Origin: Flavobacteriales bacterium UBA7325
GTDB lineage: Bacteria > Bacteroidota > Bacteroidia > Flavobacteriales_D > Crocinitomicaceae
NCBI GenBank assembly: GCA_002471375.1
Contig: DKPV01000008.1
Location: 886 to 31,429 of the forward strand
Length of the DNA stretch: 30,544 nucleotides
Direction: 5' to 3'
Made by a program: the position numbers and the translations under genes. The notes beneath the pieces are model-generated. The model was not told the origin of the DNA. It worked only from the letters and a program-made list of their open reading frames with translations, and ran no database searches. This document shows positions 22,896 to 30,544 of this stretch, piece by piece. The number at the start of each line of letters is the position of its first letter. Positions within the stretch are counted from its first letter, which is position 1.

Positions 22896-24257
22896 TTACG
22901 CAATTGCTGAAATCAAGTCGTGACGTGTAATAATATGATGGTTTCCATTTTTGAGCTCTACAAGAACCGCTGTACAGTCTTTGGAAATTAATTTCGATAC
23001 TTCTTCAATTGTTGCGCTCTCATTTACTGTTGGAAACGCTGCTGCCATGATCCCTGAAATAGCCGAATCTCTCAATTCTGGCTTCTCACAAAGAAGTTGA
23101 TATACTTCACTGTCAGATAACGAACCAGCAAAAGCACCATCTTTCATTACTGGAATTTGTGAAATTCCAAATTTTCTCATTTTATCAATTGCGTGAGAAA
23201 CTAACTCCTCAGCGTACAATGAAACCAATGGGAGATCTCCATGTTTAGCCACTAAATCTCCAGCTGTTGTAATCTCCTCATCTAGGAAACCACGATCACG
23301 CATCCAGTCGTCATTGAACATCTTTCCAACATAGCGAGAACCATGATCATGGAAAAGAACAACAACAACATCATCAGCACTTAATTCGTCCTTCAATTGA
23401 AGTAATCCTTTAATTGCTGATCCTGCAGAGTTCCCTACAAAAATCCCTTCCTCCTTAGCAAGACGACGTTGATAAACTGCAGCATCTTTATCGGTCACTT
23501 TTGTAAACTTATCGATCACGCTGAAATCAACATTCTTTGGAAGAATATCTTCACCAATACCTTCTGTTATATAGGGATATATCTCATTATCATCAAATAT
23601 TCCTGTTTCATGGTACTTCTTAAAGACAGAACCATAAGTATCAATTCCCCAAATTTTAATATTTGGATTTTTCTCTTTTAAAAACTTACCAACTCCTGAA
23701 ATAGTACCGCCTGTTCCTACTCCTACTACAAAGTGCGTAATCTTACCTTCAGTTTGTTCCCAAATTTCAGGTCCTGTAGTCAAGTAATGTGCTTTGGCAT
23801 TGGATGGATTATCATACTGATTAACATACCATGAATTTGGCGTTTCAGCCGCTAAATTCTTTGACACCGAATAATATGACCTTGGATCATCTGGAGCGAC
23901 ATTCGTTGGGCAAACATGAACTTCCGCACCAACAGCTCTTAGAATGTCCATTTTTTCCTTACTCTGCTTATCACTCAAAACACAAATAAGCTTGTATCCG
24001 CGCATAACAGCAACTAATGCAAGTCCCATCCCAGTGTTTCCTGAAGTACCTTCTATAATTGTTCCTCCCGGCTTCAATCTACCATCTGCCTCAGCATCAT
24101 CAATCATTTGAAGTGCCATTCTATCTTTAACGGAGTTTCCTGGATTCGTCGTTTCAATTTTCGCGAGGACCATTGCTTCGATATCCTCCTGCATTCGATT
24201 GATTTTAACTAACGGCGTATTCCCTATAGTTTCAAGTATATTGTTGTAGATCTTCAT
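22896..24257 (-). CDS. Cystathionine beta-synthase (PLP domain plus CBS pair)
   Basis: 453 residues. The catalytic domain (about 1-330) is a fold-type II PLP enzyme: Lys44 in NPGNSVKDRM binds PLP, SGNTG (72-76) is the substrate loop, VGTGGTISG (about 181-190) the phosphate cup, and NSAGSA lies near 278. The C-terminal region (about 335-453) holds two CBS motifs (LVSHAIDKMRKFGISQIPVM and ATIEEVSKLISKDCTAVLVE), which sense adenosyl ligands in related proteins. The layout matches cystathionine beta-synthase (serine + homocysteine to cystathionine), though a cysteine synthase activity cannot be excluded. A TATCTTTG box (24282-24275) lies 17 nt upstream of the ATG. The stop abuts the start of the BtuF-like gene. 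Confidence 0.9.
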   Translation of the reverse strand: MKIYNNILETIGNTPLVKINRMQEDIEAMVLAKIETTNPGNSVKDRMALQMIDDAEADGRLKPGGTIIEGTSGNTGMGLALVAVMRGYKLICVLSDKQSKEKMDILRAVGAEVHVCPTNVAPDDPRSYYSVSKNLAAETPNSWYVNQYDNPSNAKAHYLTTGPEIWEQTEGKITHFVVGVGTGGTISGVGKFLKEKNPNIKIWGIDTYGSVFKKYHETGIFDDNEIYPYITEGIGEDILPKNVDFSVIDKFTKVTDKDAAVYQRRLAKEEGIFVGNSAGSAIKGLLQLKDELSADDVVVVLFHDHGSRYVGKMFNDDWMRDRGFLDEEITTAGDLVAKHGDLPLVSLYAEELVSHAIDKMRKFGISQIPVMKDGAFAGSLSDSEVYQLLCEKPELRDSAISGIMAAAFPTVNESATIEEVSKLISKDCTAVLVELKNGNHHIITRHDLISAIA

Positions 24258-24274
24258 TCAGATTGGTTTTTGGG

Positions 24275-24282
24275 CAAAGATA
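24275..24282 (-). promoter_or_regulatory. -7 box of the cystathionine beta-synthase gene
   Basis: TATCTTTG on the minus strand fits TAnnTTTG exactly and would give a leader of about 10-12 nt before the ATG at 24257. No TTG lies at standard spacing. Confidence 0.5.
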
Positions 24283-24363
24283 TACATTAGATGTGGATTT
24301 TTTAGGAATGAATTGACTGTTTGTTCAATGACAGCCATGTCAAACTCGGAGGTTAGAATAACT

Positions 24364-25338
24364 CTAAATCACACCGTTAATCTTCATCAAAATAACACTG
24401 ACATAAGCGATATAGCTTAGCAGGAGAATCGACCCTTTTAATCTTCCAATATGCGATCCTATCCAAATAATAAGAAATAGCAATGCACTAATTGCAAGCA
24501 TCCAGTACATGTCAAAACCAAGTACACTATTGGTAACCTCAATTGGGTTAACCATCGAGGTTATACCTATGACGGCAAATACATTGAAAATATTGGATCC
24601 TATAAGATTCCCAACAGATATGTCTGTTTGCTTTCTGAACGCTGCAACAGTTGAAGCTATTAGCTCAGGAGCACTTGTACCAAAAGCAACAACCGTGACT
24701 CCGATAATGCTATCCTTGTCAGGATTATCCGCTAACAATGTTTCTGCTACTCCTACCGCTCCATCGACAAACCAACCAGAGCCAAAAAAGAGACCTACTA
24801 GCCCAATTAGCAAGAACGTACTTGACTTCCAAAATGGAGTTTTCATGGCTTCCTCAATATCATCATCTAACTCCGCTTCTATGGCCTTCTTCGTTTTCTT
24901 TCTTGAAGTCGTAATTAGATAGATCGTGAAACTGACCAGCACAGTGAAGAGAATCGCTCCTTCCCACCAGGCAATGAGGTTATCCAATGAAAAAACATAA
25001 AAAAGTAGCGTTGCAAGAAGCATCATCGGGTAATCGATCACCTTCGTTTGCCTTTCGACCATGATGGGAAAAATGAGCACGGTAATCCCCAGCACGAGTG
25101 CTATATTCGCGATATTGGATCCAACAACGTTTCCTATCGCAATGCCTGGATTGCCATCCATCGCACTCTGGATACTCACTAATAATTCTGGAGCTGATGT
25201 CCCAAAAGACACAACCGTCATACCTATAACTAAAGGCGAAATCTTAAAAGCTGTAGAACATCCAACAGCCCCCTTGACTAAGAATTCACCTCCAACGATT
25301 AGTACTCCAAGCCCCAATAAAAGTATTAGATAATCCAT
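24364..25338 (-). CDS. Calcium/sodium antiporter (CaCA family, YrbG-like)
   Basis: 324 residues with about ten hydrophobic helices in two inverted halves. Each half carries the alpha-repeat signature: GMTVVSFGTSAPELLVSI (about 39-56) followed by GNVVGSNIANIALVLG, and GVTVVAFGTSAPELIAST (about 213-230) followed by GNLIGSNIFNVFAVIG. The acidic residues in the APEL motifs and the Asn of GSN form the ion site in this family. An acidic loop (EAELDDDIEEAMK, near 155-167) separates the halves. The protein exchanges Ca2+ for Na+ (or H+) at the inner membrane. A TATCTTTG box lies 20 nt before its ATG. It is divergent from uvrB. Confidence 0.93.
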   Translation of the reverse strand: MDYLILLLGLGVLIVGGEFLVKGAVGCSTAFKISPLVIGMTVVSFGTSAPELLVSIQSAMDGNPGIAIGNVVGSNIANIALVLGITVLIFPIMVERQTKVIDYPMMLLATLLFYVFSLDNLIAWWEGAILFTVLVSFTIYLITTSRKKTKKAIEAELDDDIEEAMKTPFWKSSTFLLIGLVGLFFGSGWFVDGAVGVAETLLADNPDKDSIIGVTVVAFGTSAPELIASTVAAFRKQTDISVGNLIGSNIFNVFAVIGITSMVNPIEVTNSVLGFDMYWMLAISALLFLIIWIGSHIGRLKGSILLLSYIAYVSVILMKINGVI

Positions 25339-25358
25339 TAATTATTTTGTGAAGAATC

Positions 25359-25366
25359 CAAAGATA
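25359..25366 (-). promoter_or_regulatory. -7 box of the Ca2+/Na+ antiporter gene
   Basis: TATCTTTG on the minus strand matches TAnnTTTG and lies 20 nt before the ATG at 25338, in the 72-nt divergent gap with uvrB. No clear -33 TTG. Confidence 0.5.
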
Positions 25367-25398
25367 GTACTTTGCTCGCGACGCACTTCTTTAATTGC

Positions 25399-25406
25399 TA
25401 TTTTTG
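25399..25406 (+). promoter_or_regulatory. -7 box of uvrB, 4 nt before the ATG
   Basis: TATTTTTG matches TAnnTTTG; only TTTA separates it from the ATG at 25411. A TTG at 25372-25374 is 24 nt upstream, just beyond the usual 17-23 nt. The position supports the ATG start over an upstream TTG start at 25372. Confidence 0.55.
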
Positions 25407-25410
25407 TTTA

Positions 25411-27432
25411 ATGGATTTTGAATTGGTTTCAGACTTTAAGCCTACCGGAGATCAACCGGAAGCAATTCGACAATTAGTTGAAGGAATTGAAGATCAAGTT
25501 CCTCACCAAACACTATTAGGTGTAACTGGAAGTGGAAAAACATTTACTGTAGCCAATGTTATTAAGGAAATTCAAAGGCCAACCTTAATTCTAGCACATA
25601 ACAAAACACTTGCCGCTCAACTTTATGGAGAGTTTAAGCAGTTCTTTCCCAATAATGCTGTCGAGTATTTTGTATCCTATTACGATTATTATCAACCGGA
25701 GGCATATTTACCCGTAACCGGTACTTTCATTGAAAAGGACCTCTCAATTAATGATGAAATTGAAAAATTAAGACTTTCAGCCTCGTCCTCTCTACTTTCA
25801 GGAAGAAAAGACGTAGTTGTTGTCGCATCAGTTTCTTGCATATATGGAATTGGAAACCCTGAAGAATTTGCTTCGAGTATCGTCCATCTGAAAAAAGGGC
25901 AACTGATCTCTAGAAACAAACTTTTATTCAATCTGGTGGAGAACTTATATTCTCGCGCTAATGCAGAATTCGAGCGTGGGATGTTCAGAGTCAAAGGAGA
26001 TACCGTTGATGTACACCTCGCCTATGCAGACTATGCTATCAGAATAGAGTTTTGGGGAGATGAAATTGAAAAAATTAGCTCCATCAATCCGACAACTGCA
26101 GCCAAGATTGAAGAATTCGAAGAAGTTTCTATCTATCCGGCCACAATCTTTGTAACAAGCCCAGAAACAACTAAAAAGGCAATTGAATTAATCGGAGAAG
26201 ACATGGTGCTTCAAGTCGACGCATTCAAAAAACAAGGACTTCTTGATGAAGCCAGTAGACTGCAAGAACGTACATCCTTCGATATGGAGATGATCCGAGA
26301 ACTAGGTTACTGTTCTGGAATTGAAAACTATTCAAGGTATTTTGATAATCGAGAATCTGGCCAGAGACCATTCTGTTTAATTGACTATTTCCCCGATGAT
26401 TTCCTTATGGTAATAGATGAAAGTCATGCTACCATCCCGCAAGTGCGAGCAATGTATGGAGGAGATCGCGCTCGAAAGATCAATCTCGTGGATTACGGCT
26501 TTAGATTACAAGCAGCCATGGATAATCGACCATTGAAATTCGAGGAGTTTGAATCTATGCTTTATCAAACAATCTTTGTATCAGCGACTCCTGCGGACTA
26601 TGAAATGGAGAAATCTGAAGGGATTATAATTGAACAAATAATACGACCAACTGGATTACTTGATCCAGAGATTGACGTTAGATCAAGTAAGAATCAAATC
26701 GACAATTTAATCGAGGAAATTCAACTGAGGATTGACCGAGACGAGAGAACACTAGTGACAACCTTAACGAAAAGGATGGCGGAGGAGCTTCAAAAATACC
26801 TCGATCGCCTGGGGATTCTTTGTAGATACATTCACTCTGATGTTGACACTATTGAACGTGTAGAAATATTACGACAACTACGCTTAGGAGATTTCCATGT
26901 TTTGATCGGTGTCAATTTACTGCGAGAAGGATTAGATCTACCGGAAGTTTCGTTGGTTGCTATTCTGGACGCTGATAAAGAAGGTTTTTTAAGAAATGAA
27001 CGATCACTGGTTCAAACAGTTGGGCGTGCAGCTCGAAATGTAAACGGACGGGTGATAATGTATGCGGACAAAGTCACTAACTCGATGCAGAGAACGATTG
27101 ATGAGACATTACGACGTCGTGAAATTCAGAAAAAATACAATGAAGAACATGGTATCACGCCTTCACCAATTGTAAAATCGAAGGAGCGAATCATGCGATC
27201 AACAAAAGTTGCGGATGGGGATGCAGAAACTGATTATTCTCAATTAGAAACAGGGTCACTTGCAGCAGATCCAGTCGTTCAATACATGTCTGAAGAACAA
27301 CTGGACAAATCGATTGAGTACACACGTAAACAAATGGCAAAGGCAGCAAAAGAACTCGACTTTATTGAAGCTGCTAGGTTACGTGATGAAGTATTCGCTC
27401 TTGAGAAACAAAAAAAAACAAAGGATAAATGA
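25411..27432 (+). CDS. uvrB: Excinuclease ABC subunit B
   Basis: UvrB is the damage-verifying helicase-like subunit of UvrABC nucleotide excision repair. The 673-residue product has Walker A GVTGSGKT (37-44), the beta-hairpin region YDYYQPEAYLP (about 91-101) that inserts between DNA strands, the DEAD-like VIDESHAT (about 333-340), helicase motifs V-VI (LREGLDLPEVSLVAILDAD, QTVGRAARN), and a C-terminal UVR domain (LDKSIEYTRKQMAKAAKELDFIEAARLRDEV) that contacts UvrC. The ATG at 25411 gives the normal N-terminus (FELVSDFKPTGDQPEAI); the frame extends upstream to a TTG but that part overlaps the promoter box. The stop overlaps the DUF3817 start by 4 nt. Confidence 0.97.
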   Translation: MDFELVSDFKPTGDQPEAIRQLVEGIEDQVPHQTLLGVTGSGKTFTVANVIKEIQRPTLILAHNKTLAAQLYGEFKQFFPNNAVEYFVSYYDYYQPEAYLPVTGTFIEKDLSINDEIEKLRLSASSSLLSGRKDVVVVASVSCIYGIGNPEEFASSIVHLKKGQLISRNKLLFNLVENLYSRANAEFERGMFRVKGDTVDVHLAYADYAIRIEFWGDEIEKISSINPTTAAKIEEFEEVSIYPATIFVTSPETTKKAIELIGEDMVLQVDAFKKQGLLDEASRLQERTSFDMEMIRELGYCSGIENYSRYFDNRESGQRPFCLIDYFPDDFLMVIDESHATIPQVRAMYGGDRARKINLVDYGFRLQAAMDNRPLKFEEFESMLYQTIFVSATPADYEMEKSEGIIIEQIIRPTGLLDPEIDVRSSKNQIDNLIEEIQLRIDRDERTLVTTLTKRMAEELQKYLDRLGILCRYIHSDVDTIERVEILRQLRLGDFHVLIGVNLLREGLDLPEVSLVAILDADKEGFLRNERSLVQTVGRAARNVNGRVIMYADKVTNSMQRTIDETLRRREIQKKYNEEHGITPSPIVKSKERIMRSTKVADGDAETDYSQLETGSLAADPVVQYMSEEQLDKSIEYTRKQMAKAAKELDFIEAARLRDEVFALEKQKKTKDK

Positions 27433-27725
27433 ACTTAAAAACAGCTTTAGGTCAACTTAGGATTCTCGCAATCTTGGAAGGGATTTCATACCTTCTTCTA
27501 GGTATAACGATGTGGATGAAATACTCTCTAGATATGGGTATGCCAAACAAAATTGTCGGAATGATTCATGGAGTTCTATTCATAGCATACGTTATTTGGG
27601 TTTTTATCGTTGGTAAAGAAAAAAAGTGGGGACTTAAAATGTATGTGATTCTTGCAATAGCTTCATTACTTCCATTTGCTACCTTCTATGTCGATTACAA
27701 ATACCTAAAACCACTAGATCAATAG
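27429..27725 (+). CDS. DUF3817 small membrane protein
   Basis: 98 residues with three hydrophobic helices (ILAILEGISYLLLGITMWM; IVGMIHGVLFIAYVIWVFIVG; MYVILAIASLLPFATFYVD). The LRILAILEGISYLLL opening, the MIHGVLFIAY helix and the PFATFYVDYKYL ending are characteristic of DUF3817 inner-membrane proteins, whose function is not known. Translation is probably coupled to uvrB through an ATGA overlap, and the next gene starts 1 nt after its stop. Confidence 0.9.
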   Translation: MNLKTALGQLRILAILEGISYLLLGITMWMKYSLDMGMPNKIVGMIHGVLFIAYVIWVFIVGKEKKWGLKMYVILAIASLLPFATFYVDYKYLKPLDQ

Positions 27726-27726
27726 T

Positions 27727-28740
27727 ATGAACAACACCCTTTCGAAAATATATATTCTTGACGCTGTGAGGGGGGTTGCTGCAATGATCGTTGCGTTGTA
27801 TCATTTCATTCACTTTAGTAATCATCACGGTTCTCTTTTCGATGAAAAAGCTCCAATACTAAAGACTGTTGACCCGTTCTTGCATGGATCGATTTGCGTA
27901 TTTTTTATTATCTCAGGCTATGTCATTTTCTTACATCTTGAGCGCAATGGATATCGAATTCAAAATTATGGAATCTTTCTATGGAAAAGGATTCTCAGAA
28001 TGCATTTACCACTAAGCATATGTCTACTATTAATCGTTGCAGTAAATACTGTATTTCAATCATACCTGGGGCTTGCTACAGAAGTTGATCCCGGGCGACT
28101 CCTTGCAAACATAACCCTAACAGCATCGTTCTTTGATTACGAATGGTACAACCCCATCTTCTGGACCCTTAGTATCGAGTTTCAGTTTTATCTAGTCATT
28201 GGAATCCTCTTCTCGCTGTTACAAAAAAGGCCATCCGTGGCTCTTATCTCCACCGGCTTGGTTCTGATACCATTAAATTACATCGGGAACCATACATCTT
28301 ACTTTGATACTACTCCATACCTTGTGCACTTCGGCTCCTATTTTTTAATCGGGATCGGCATGTACCTATTTCATCAAAAACGATTCTCCGCTTTCCAACT
28401 TAGTGTTCTTATTGCAATTGGAGCAATTGATTGTTTCCTTGGACAACCTGATTACTATTATGTGCTCCCCTTCCTAACTATACCGATAATGCTTTTTGTT
28501 AAGTCACGATTTAGGCTCCTTGAACTTAGCGGGGAAGTTTCCTACAGCTTTTACCTTATGCATGGGATGTTTGGAGGCTGGTTCCTCTACTTTACTGCTC
28601 GCTATGCCGATCAAACTTGGGAAAAAATTGGACTCATCATCTTAGCACTTCTCATTTCTTACGCAGGAAGCTATCCATTCTATAAGCTTATCGAGAAGTC
28701 CAGTTTTAGGTTGTCACGGAATATTAAGTACAAGAAATAG
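27727..28740 (+). CDS. Acyltransferase family 3 (OafA/YrhL-like) membrane protein
   Basis: 337 residues with about ten hydrophobic helices. The N-terminus IYILDAVRGVAAMIVALYHFIHF and the following HGSICVFFIISGYVIFL match the acyltransferase-3 family (LDxLRGxAxxxVxxxHF; VxxFFxLSGFxI), in which the His of the first segment and an Arg/His pair are important. FWTLSIEFQFYLVIGILFSL is the conserved W(S/T)LSxExxFYL motif. Members O-acylate sugars of lipopolysaccharide, capsule or other extracytoplasmic glycans. The substrate is unknown here and no glycan gene is adjacent. It is the last gene of the uvrB - DUF3817 unit. Confidence 0.9.
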   Translation: MNNTLSKIYILDAVRGVAAMIVALYHFIHFSNHHGSLFDEKAPILKTVDPFLHGSICVFFIISGYVIFLHLERNGYRIQNYGIFLWKRILRMHLPLSICLLLIVAVNTVFQSYLGLATEVDPGRLLANITLTASFFDYEWYNPIFWTLSIEFQFYLVIGILFSLLQKRPSVALISTGLVLIPLNYIGNHTSYFDTTPYLVHFGSYFLIGIGMYLFHQKRFSAFQLSVLIAIGAIDCFLGQPDYYYVLPFLTIPIMLFVKSRFRLLELSGEVSYSFYLMHGMFGGWFLYFTARYADQTWEKIGLIILALLISYAGSYPFYKLIEKSSFRLSRNIKYKK

Positions 28741-28802
28741 ACCACTTGAAATTCAACTAAATTTGGAACTATAACTCAGCTTAATTTGGTTACTTTTACC
28801 GC

Positions 28803-29522
28803 ATGGATACTAGAAAACACATCGAAGTCTGCTTCACTCCAGGAGAGTATGAGTACTTTAAAGACGAATATGAAATCGTGGTTGTAATTGACGTACTAAG
28901 AGCCACAACAGCGATTTGTGCTGCATTTGACAACGGGATCAAATCGATAATTCCAGTATCTAGCCTTGAAGAAGCGCACGAATACAAAGCTAAAGGCTAT
29001 TTGGTCGGTGCAGAGCGAAAAGGCAAAATTGTTGATGGCTTTGATTTCGGCAACTCGCCTTATACTTACATGAATGAAAAACTTCGAGGTAAGGAAGTAG
29101 TGCTAACAACTACAAACGGAACGAAGGCGCTAAATGTCGCAAAGAATGCCGAAACTGTTGTTGTTGGATCATTGGTGAATTTAGAAGCTCTGTGCAAATG
29201 GCTTGAAGAGCAAAACAAAAATACTTTATGCCTTTGTTCAGGATGGCAGGACAAGTTCAACTTGGAAGACACAATTTGCGCAGGGGCAATATCGGAGCAC
29301 CTTCTTGCGACTGGAAATTACACATCGGATGAGGACTCGTCAATAGCTGCAAAATATTTGTATCTTTCTGCTGTAGACAACTACCTTGGGTTCTTAAAAG
29401 CAAGTTCTCATCGTAGAAGACTGAAAAATCTGAATTTGAATGAGGACATTAAATATTGTCTAACTCCAAATCAGACAGACGTTATTCCAATACTGAAAGA
29501 TGGGAAACTGGTTCAATTATAG
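28803..29522 (+). CDS. comB: ComB-like 2-phosphosulfolactate phosphatase family protein
   Basis: 239 residues. Family blocks are clear: VVVIDVLRATTAICAAFDNG (about 25-44, Mg2+-binding Asp), VGAERKGKIVDGFDFGNSP (about 73-91), LTTTNGTKAL (about 101-110), VVGSLVN, and the CSGWQDKFNLEDTICAGAI segment (about 146-164). ComB hydrolyses 2-phosphosulfolactate in archaeal coenzyme M synthesis; in Bacteroidota its pathway is not settled, with sulfolactate or sulfonate metabolism a guess. No other coenzyme M gene is nearby. A weak box TACTTTTA (28791-28798, one mismatch) ends 4 nt before the ATG, and an exact TAAATTTG lies at 28758-28765. Its 3' end overlaps the next gene by 23 nt. Confidence 0.88.
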   Translation: MDTRKHIEVCFTPGEYEYFKDEYEIVVVIDVLRATTAICAAFDNGIKSIIPVSSLEEAHEYKAKGYLVGAERKGKIVDGFDFGNSPYTYMNEKLRGKEVVLTTTNGTKALNVAKNAETVVVGSLVNLEALCKWLEEQNKNTLCLCSGWQDKFNLEDTICAGAISEHLLATGNYTSDEDSSIAAKYLYLSAVDNYLGFLKASSHRRRLKNLNLNEDIKYCLTPNQTDVIPILKDGKLVQL

Positions 29523-30504
29523 ACTTGTAATTACATTAACGTTGCCGTTATTCCTTATCGGCTTCAAACAAAACCAGCAACAAAAACGCTGGGGCTTTTT
29601 CGGACACAAACGGATAAATAGAATTGCCACCTTCACCCTTCCTCCGGACATGTTCGGGTTTTACAAAGAGCATTTGGAGTTTCTAACGGAACATGCTGTA
29701 GATCCTGATAAACGACGCTATGCAATAGATGGTGAAGCTCAGAGGCACTATATTGATATAGATCATTATGTACACCATGGGGAGGATCCATTCGAAGTGG
29801 TTCCTGAAAGATGGGAAGACGCAATTGAAAAGTTTTCAGAAGATACACTGCAAGCATATGGTATAGTCCCTTGGTACATTGAGGTAATGAAGAAGAAGCT
29901 GCAATGGGCATTTGAAAATAAGAATGTAGACCTCATCCTGAAGTACTCTGCTGACATCGGACATTACATCGGTGACGCTCATGTCCCACTGCACACTACA
30001 GAAAATTACAATGGGCAATTAACAGGGCAAAAAGGAATCCATGGATTATGGGAGAGTCGACTAGTTGAGATTAACGATGAGAATTACGATTACTTCATCG
30101 GCAAATCCGCCTATGTCAAAGATATTAGAAGATTTATCTGGGATGCAGTTAAGGAATCTAATGTTGCTGTAGATTCGGTATTATTAATCGAGCGTCAGGT
30201 TACAAATGACATGGCGTCCGATAAGAAGTACAGCTTTGAGAGAAGAGGAAACACTACCGTCCCGGTCTATTCATATGAGTTCTCTCAAGAATATCATCGT
30301 AGAATGAATGGGATGGTCGAACGTAGATTAAGATCATCCATTCTCGCTGTTGGATCCATTTGGTATACCGCATGGGTAGATGCTGGCCAACCTGATCTGA
30401 ACGCGCTGCAAAACACTCCTCCATCACAAGCTCTTCTTGATGAGATGAAGAGCATAGAAGAAGATTTCCATAACGGAATTCACAAAGGGAGGATTTGTGA
30501 ATAA
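29500..30504 (+). CDS. Zinc-dependent phospholipase C / S1-P1 nuclease family protein
   Basis: 334 residues. A hydrophobic segment (LVITLTLPLFLIGF, about 9-22) acts as a signal peptide or anchor. Then comes WGFFGHKRIN (31-40), whose Trp and His correspond to the N-terminal Trp and His6 zinc ligands of the S1-P1/PLC fold. Further ligands appear in HYIDIDHY (about 83-90), DIGHYIGDAHVPLHTTENYN (about 151-170, HxxxD) and GIHGLWESRL (about 179-188), and the C-terminus carries WYTAWVDAGQPDL. Family members cleave phospholipids or single-stranded nucleic acids outside the cytoplasm; which one applies here is open. The ATG at 29500 is inside comB and is the only start upstream of the Trp motif, so translation is probably coupled. 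Confidence 0.88.
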   Translation: MGNWFNYRLVITLTLPLFLIGFKQNQQQKRWGFFGHKRINRIATFTLPPDMFGFYKEHLEFLTEHAVDPDKRRYAIDGEAQRHYIDIDHYVHHGEDPFEVVPERWEDAIEKFSEDTLQAYGIVPWYIEVMKKKLQWAFENKNVDLILKYSADIGHYIGDAHVPLHTTENYNGQLTGQKGIHGLWESRLVEINDENYDYFIGKSAYVKDIRRFIWDAVKESNVAVDSVLLIERQVTNDMASDKKYSFERRGNTTVPVYSYEFSQEYHRRMNGMVERRLRSSILAVGSIWYTAWVDAGQPDLNALQNTPPSQALLDEMKSIEEDFHNGIHKGRICE

Positions 30505-30544
30505 ATCCTGATAGATCTAATGGCCATAACACTACTAATCAACT

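Noticed and set aside
24509..24922. 137-codon plus-strand ORF opposite the antiporter
   Set aside because: Mirror of the conserved CaCA repeats on the minus strand; no independent signals.
25372..25410. TTG-initiated N-terminal extension of UvrB (13 residues)
   Set aside because: The extra residues are not family-like and overlap the TAnnTTTG box; the ATG at 25411 gives the standard UvrB N-terminus.
1..30544. CRISPR array, insertion sequence, prophage or integron
   Set aside because: No regularly spaced direct repeats, transposase or integrase-like proteins, or terminal inverted repeats with target duplications were seen.

Overview
The window looks like chromosomal DNA of a Bacteroidota bacterium, probably a marine-type Flavobacteriales (Crocinitomicaceae/Cryomorphaceae-like; the family is inference). 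Signs are the AT-rich base composition, the -7 promoter box TAnnTTTG in front of many genes, little Shine-Dalgarno signal, and families typical of the phylum (DUF1599, BT_3928-type DoxX protein, DUF5522, zinc-dependent phospholipase C family, ClpS next to this gene set). I see no insertion sequence, prophage or CRISPR array.

Layout. 1-1556: a truncated secreted beta-helix-like gene on the minus strand and a 288-residue secreted protein on the plus strand. 1557-2146: a decayed stretch with the C-terminal remnant of a TonB-domain gene. 2147-2316: a compact tRNA-Arg(ACG) unit with its own promoter and terminator. 2332-18124: a long minus-strand cluster read as DUF1599 - DoxX/thioredoxin-like - tpiA - prmA - 1537-aa secreted protein - 2229-aa TPR/PD40/coiled-coil/SPOR protein - clpS. 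18132-18989: folP, head-to-head with DUF1599. 18999-22122: short, tightly packed genes (PLP enzyme of the ACC deaminase/D-cysteine desulfhydrase family, DUF5522, PlsC-like acyltransferase, membrane-anchored DUF4836-like protein). 22119-24257: a signal-less metal/cobalamin-receptor-like protein behind a cystathionine beta-synthase. 24364-25338: Na+/Ca2+ antiporter. 25411-28740: uvrB - DUF3817 - acyltransferase family 3. 28803-30504: comB-like phosphatase and a zinc-dependent phospholipase C/S1-P1 family protein.

How it fits together. Most genes are housekeeping: folate synthesis, glycolysis, ribosomal protein methylation, protein turnover, sulfur amino acids, nucleotide excision repair. The unusual part is a pair of very large exported proteins encoded between prmA and clpS. 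The larger one combines an N-terminal TPR/PD40 module, at least six degenerate repeats of about 100 residues in a long helical region, and C-terminal SPOR-like domains. It therefore looks like an envelope-spanning or peptidoglycan-linked scaffold. The 1537-residue neighbour is a beta-rich exported protein that I cannot assign. This pair is the best candidate here for an undescribed system.

Other points worth attention are a tRNA-Arg with paired changes at tertiary positions 15/48 and 19/56, and a set of genes whose -7 box ends only 3-4 nt before the start codon, which predicts leaderless or almost leaderless mRNAs.
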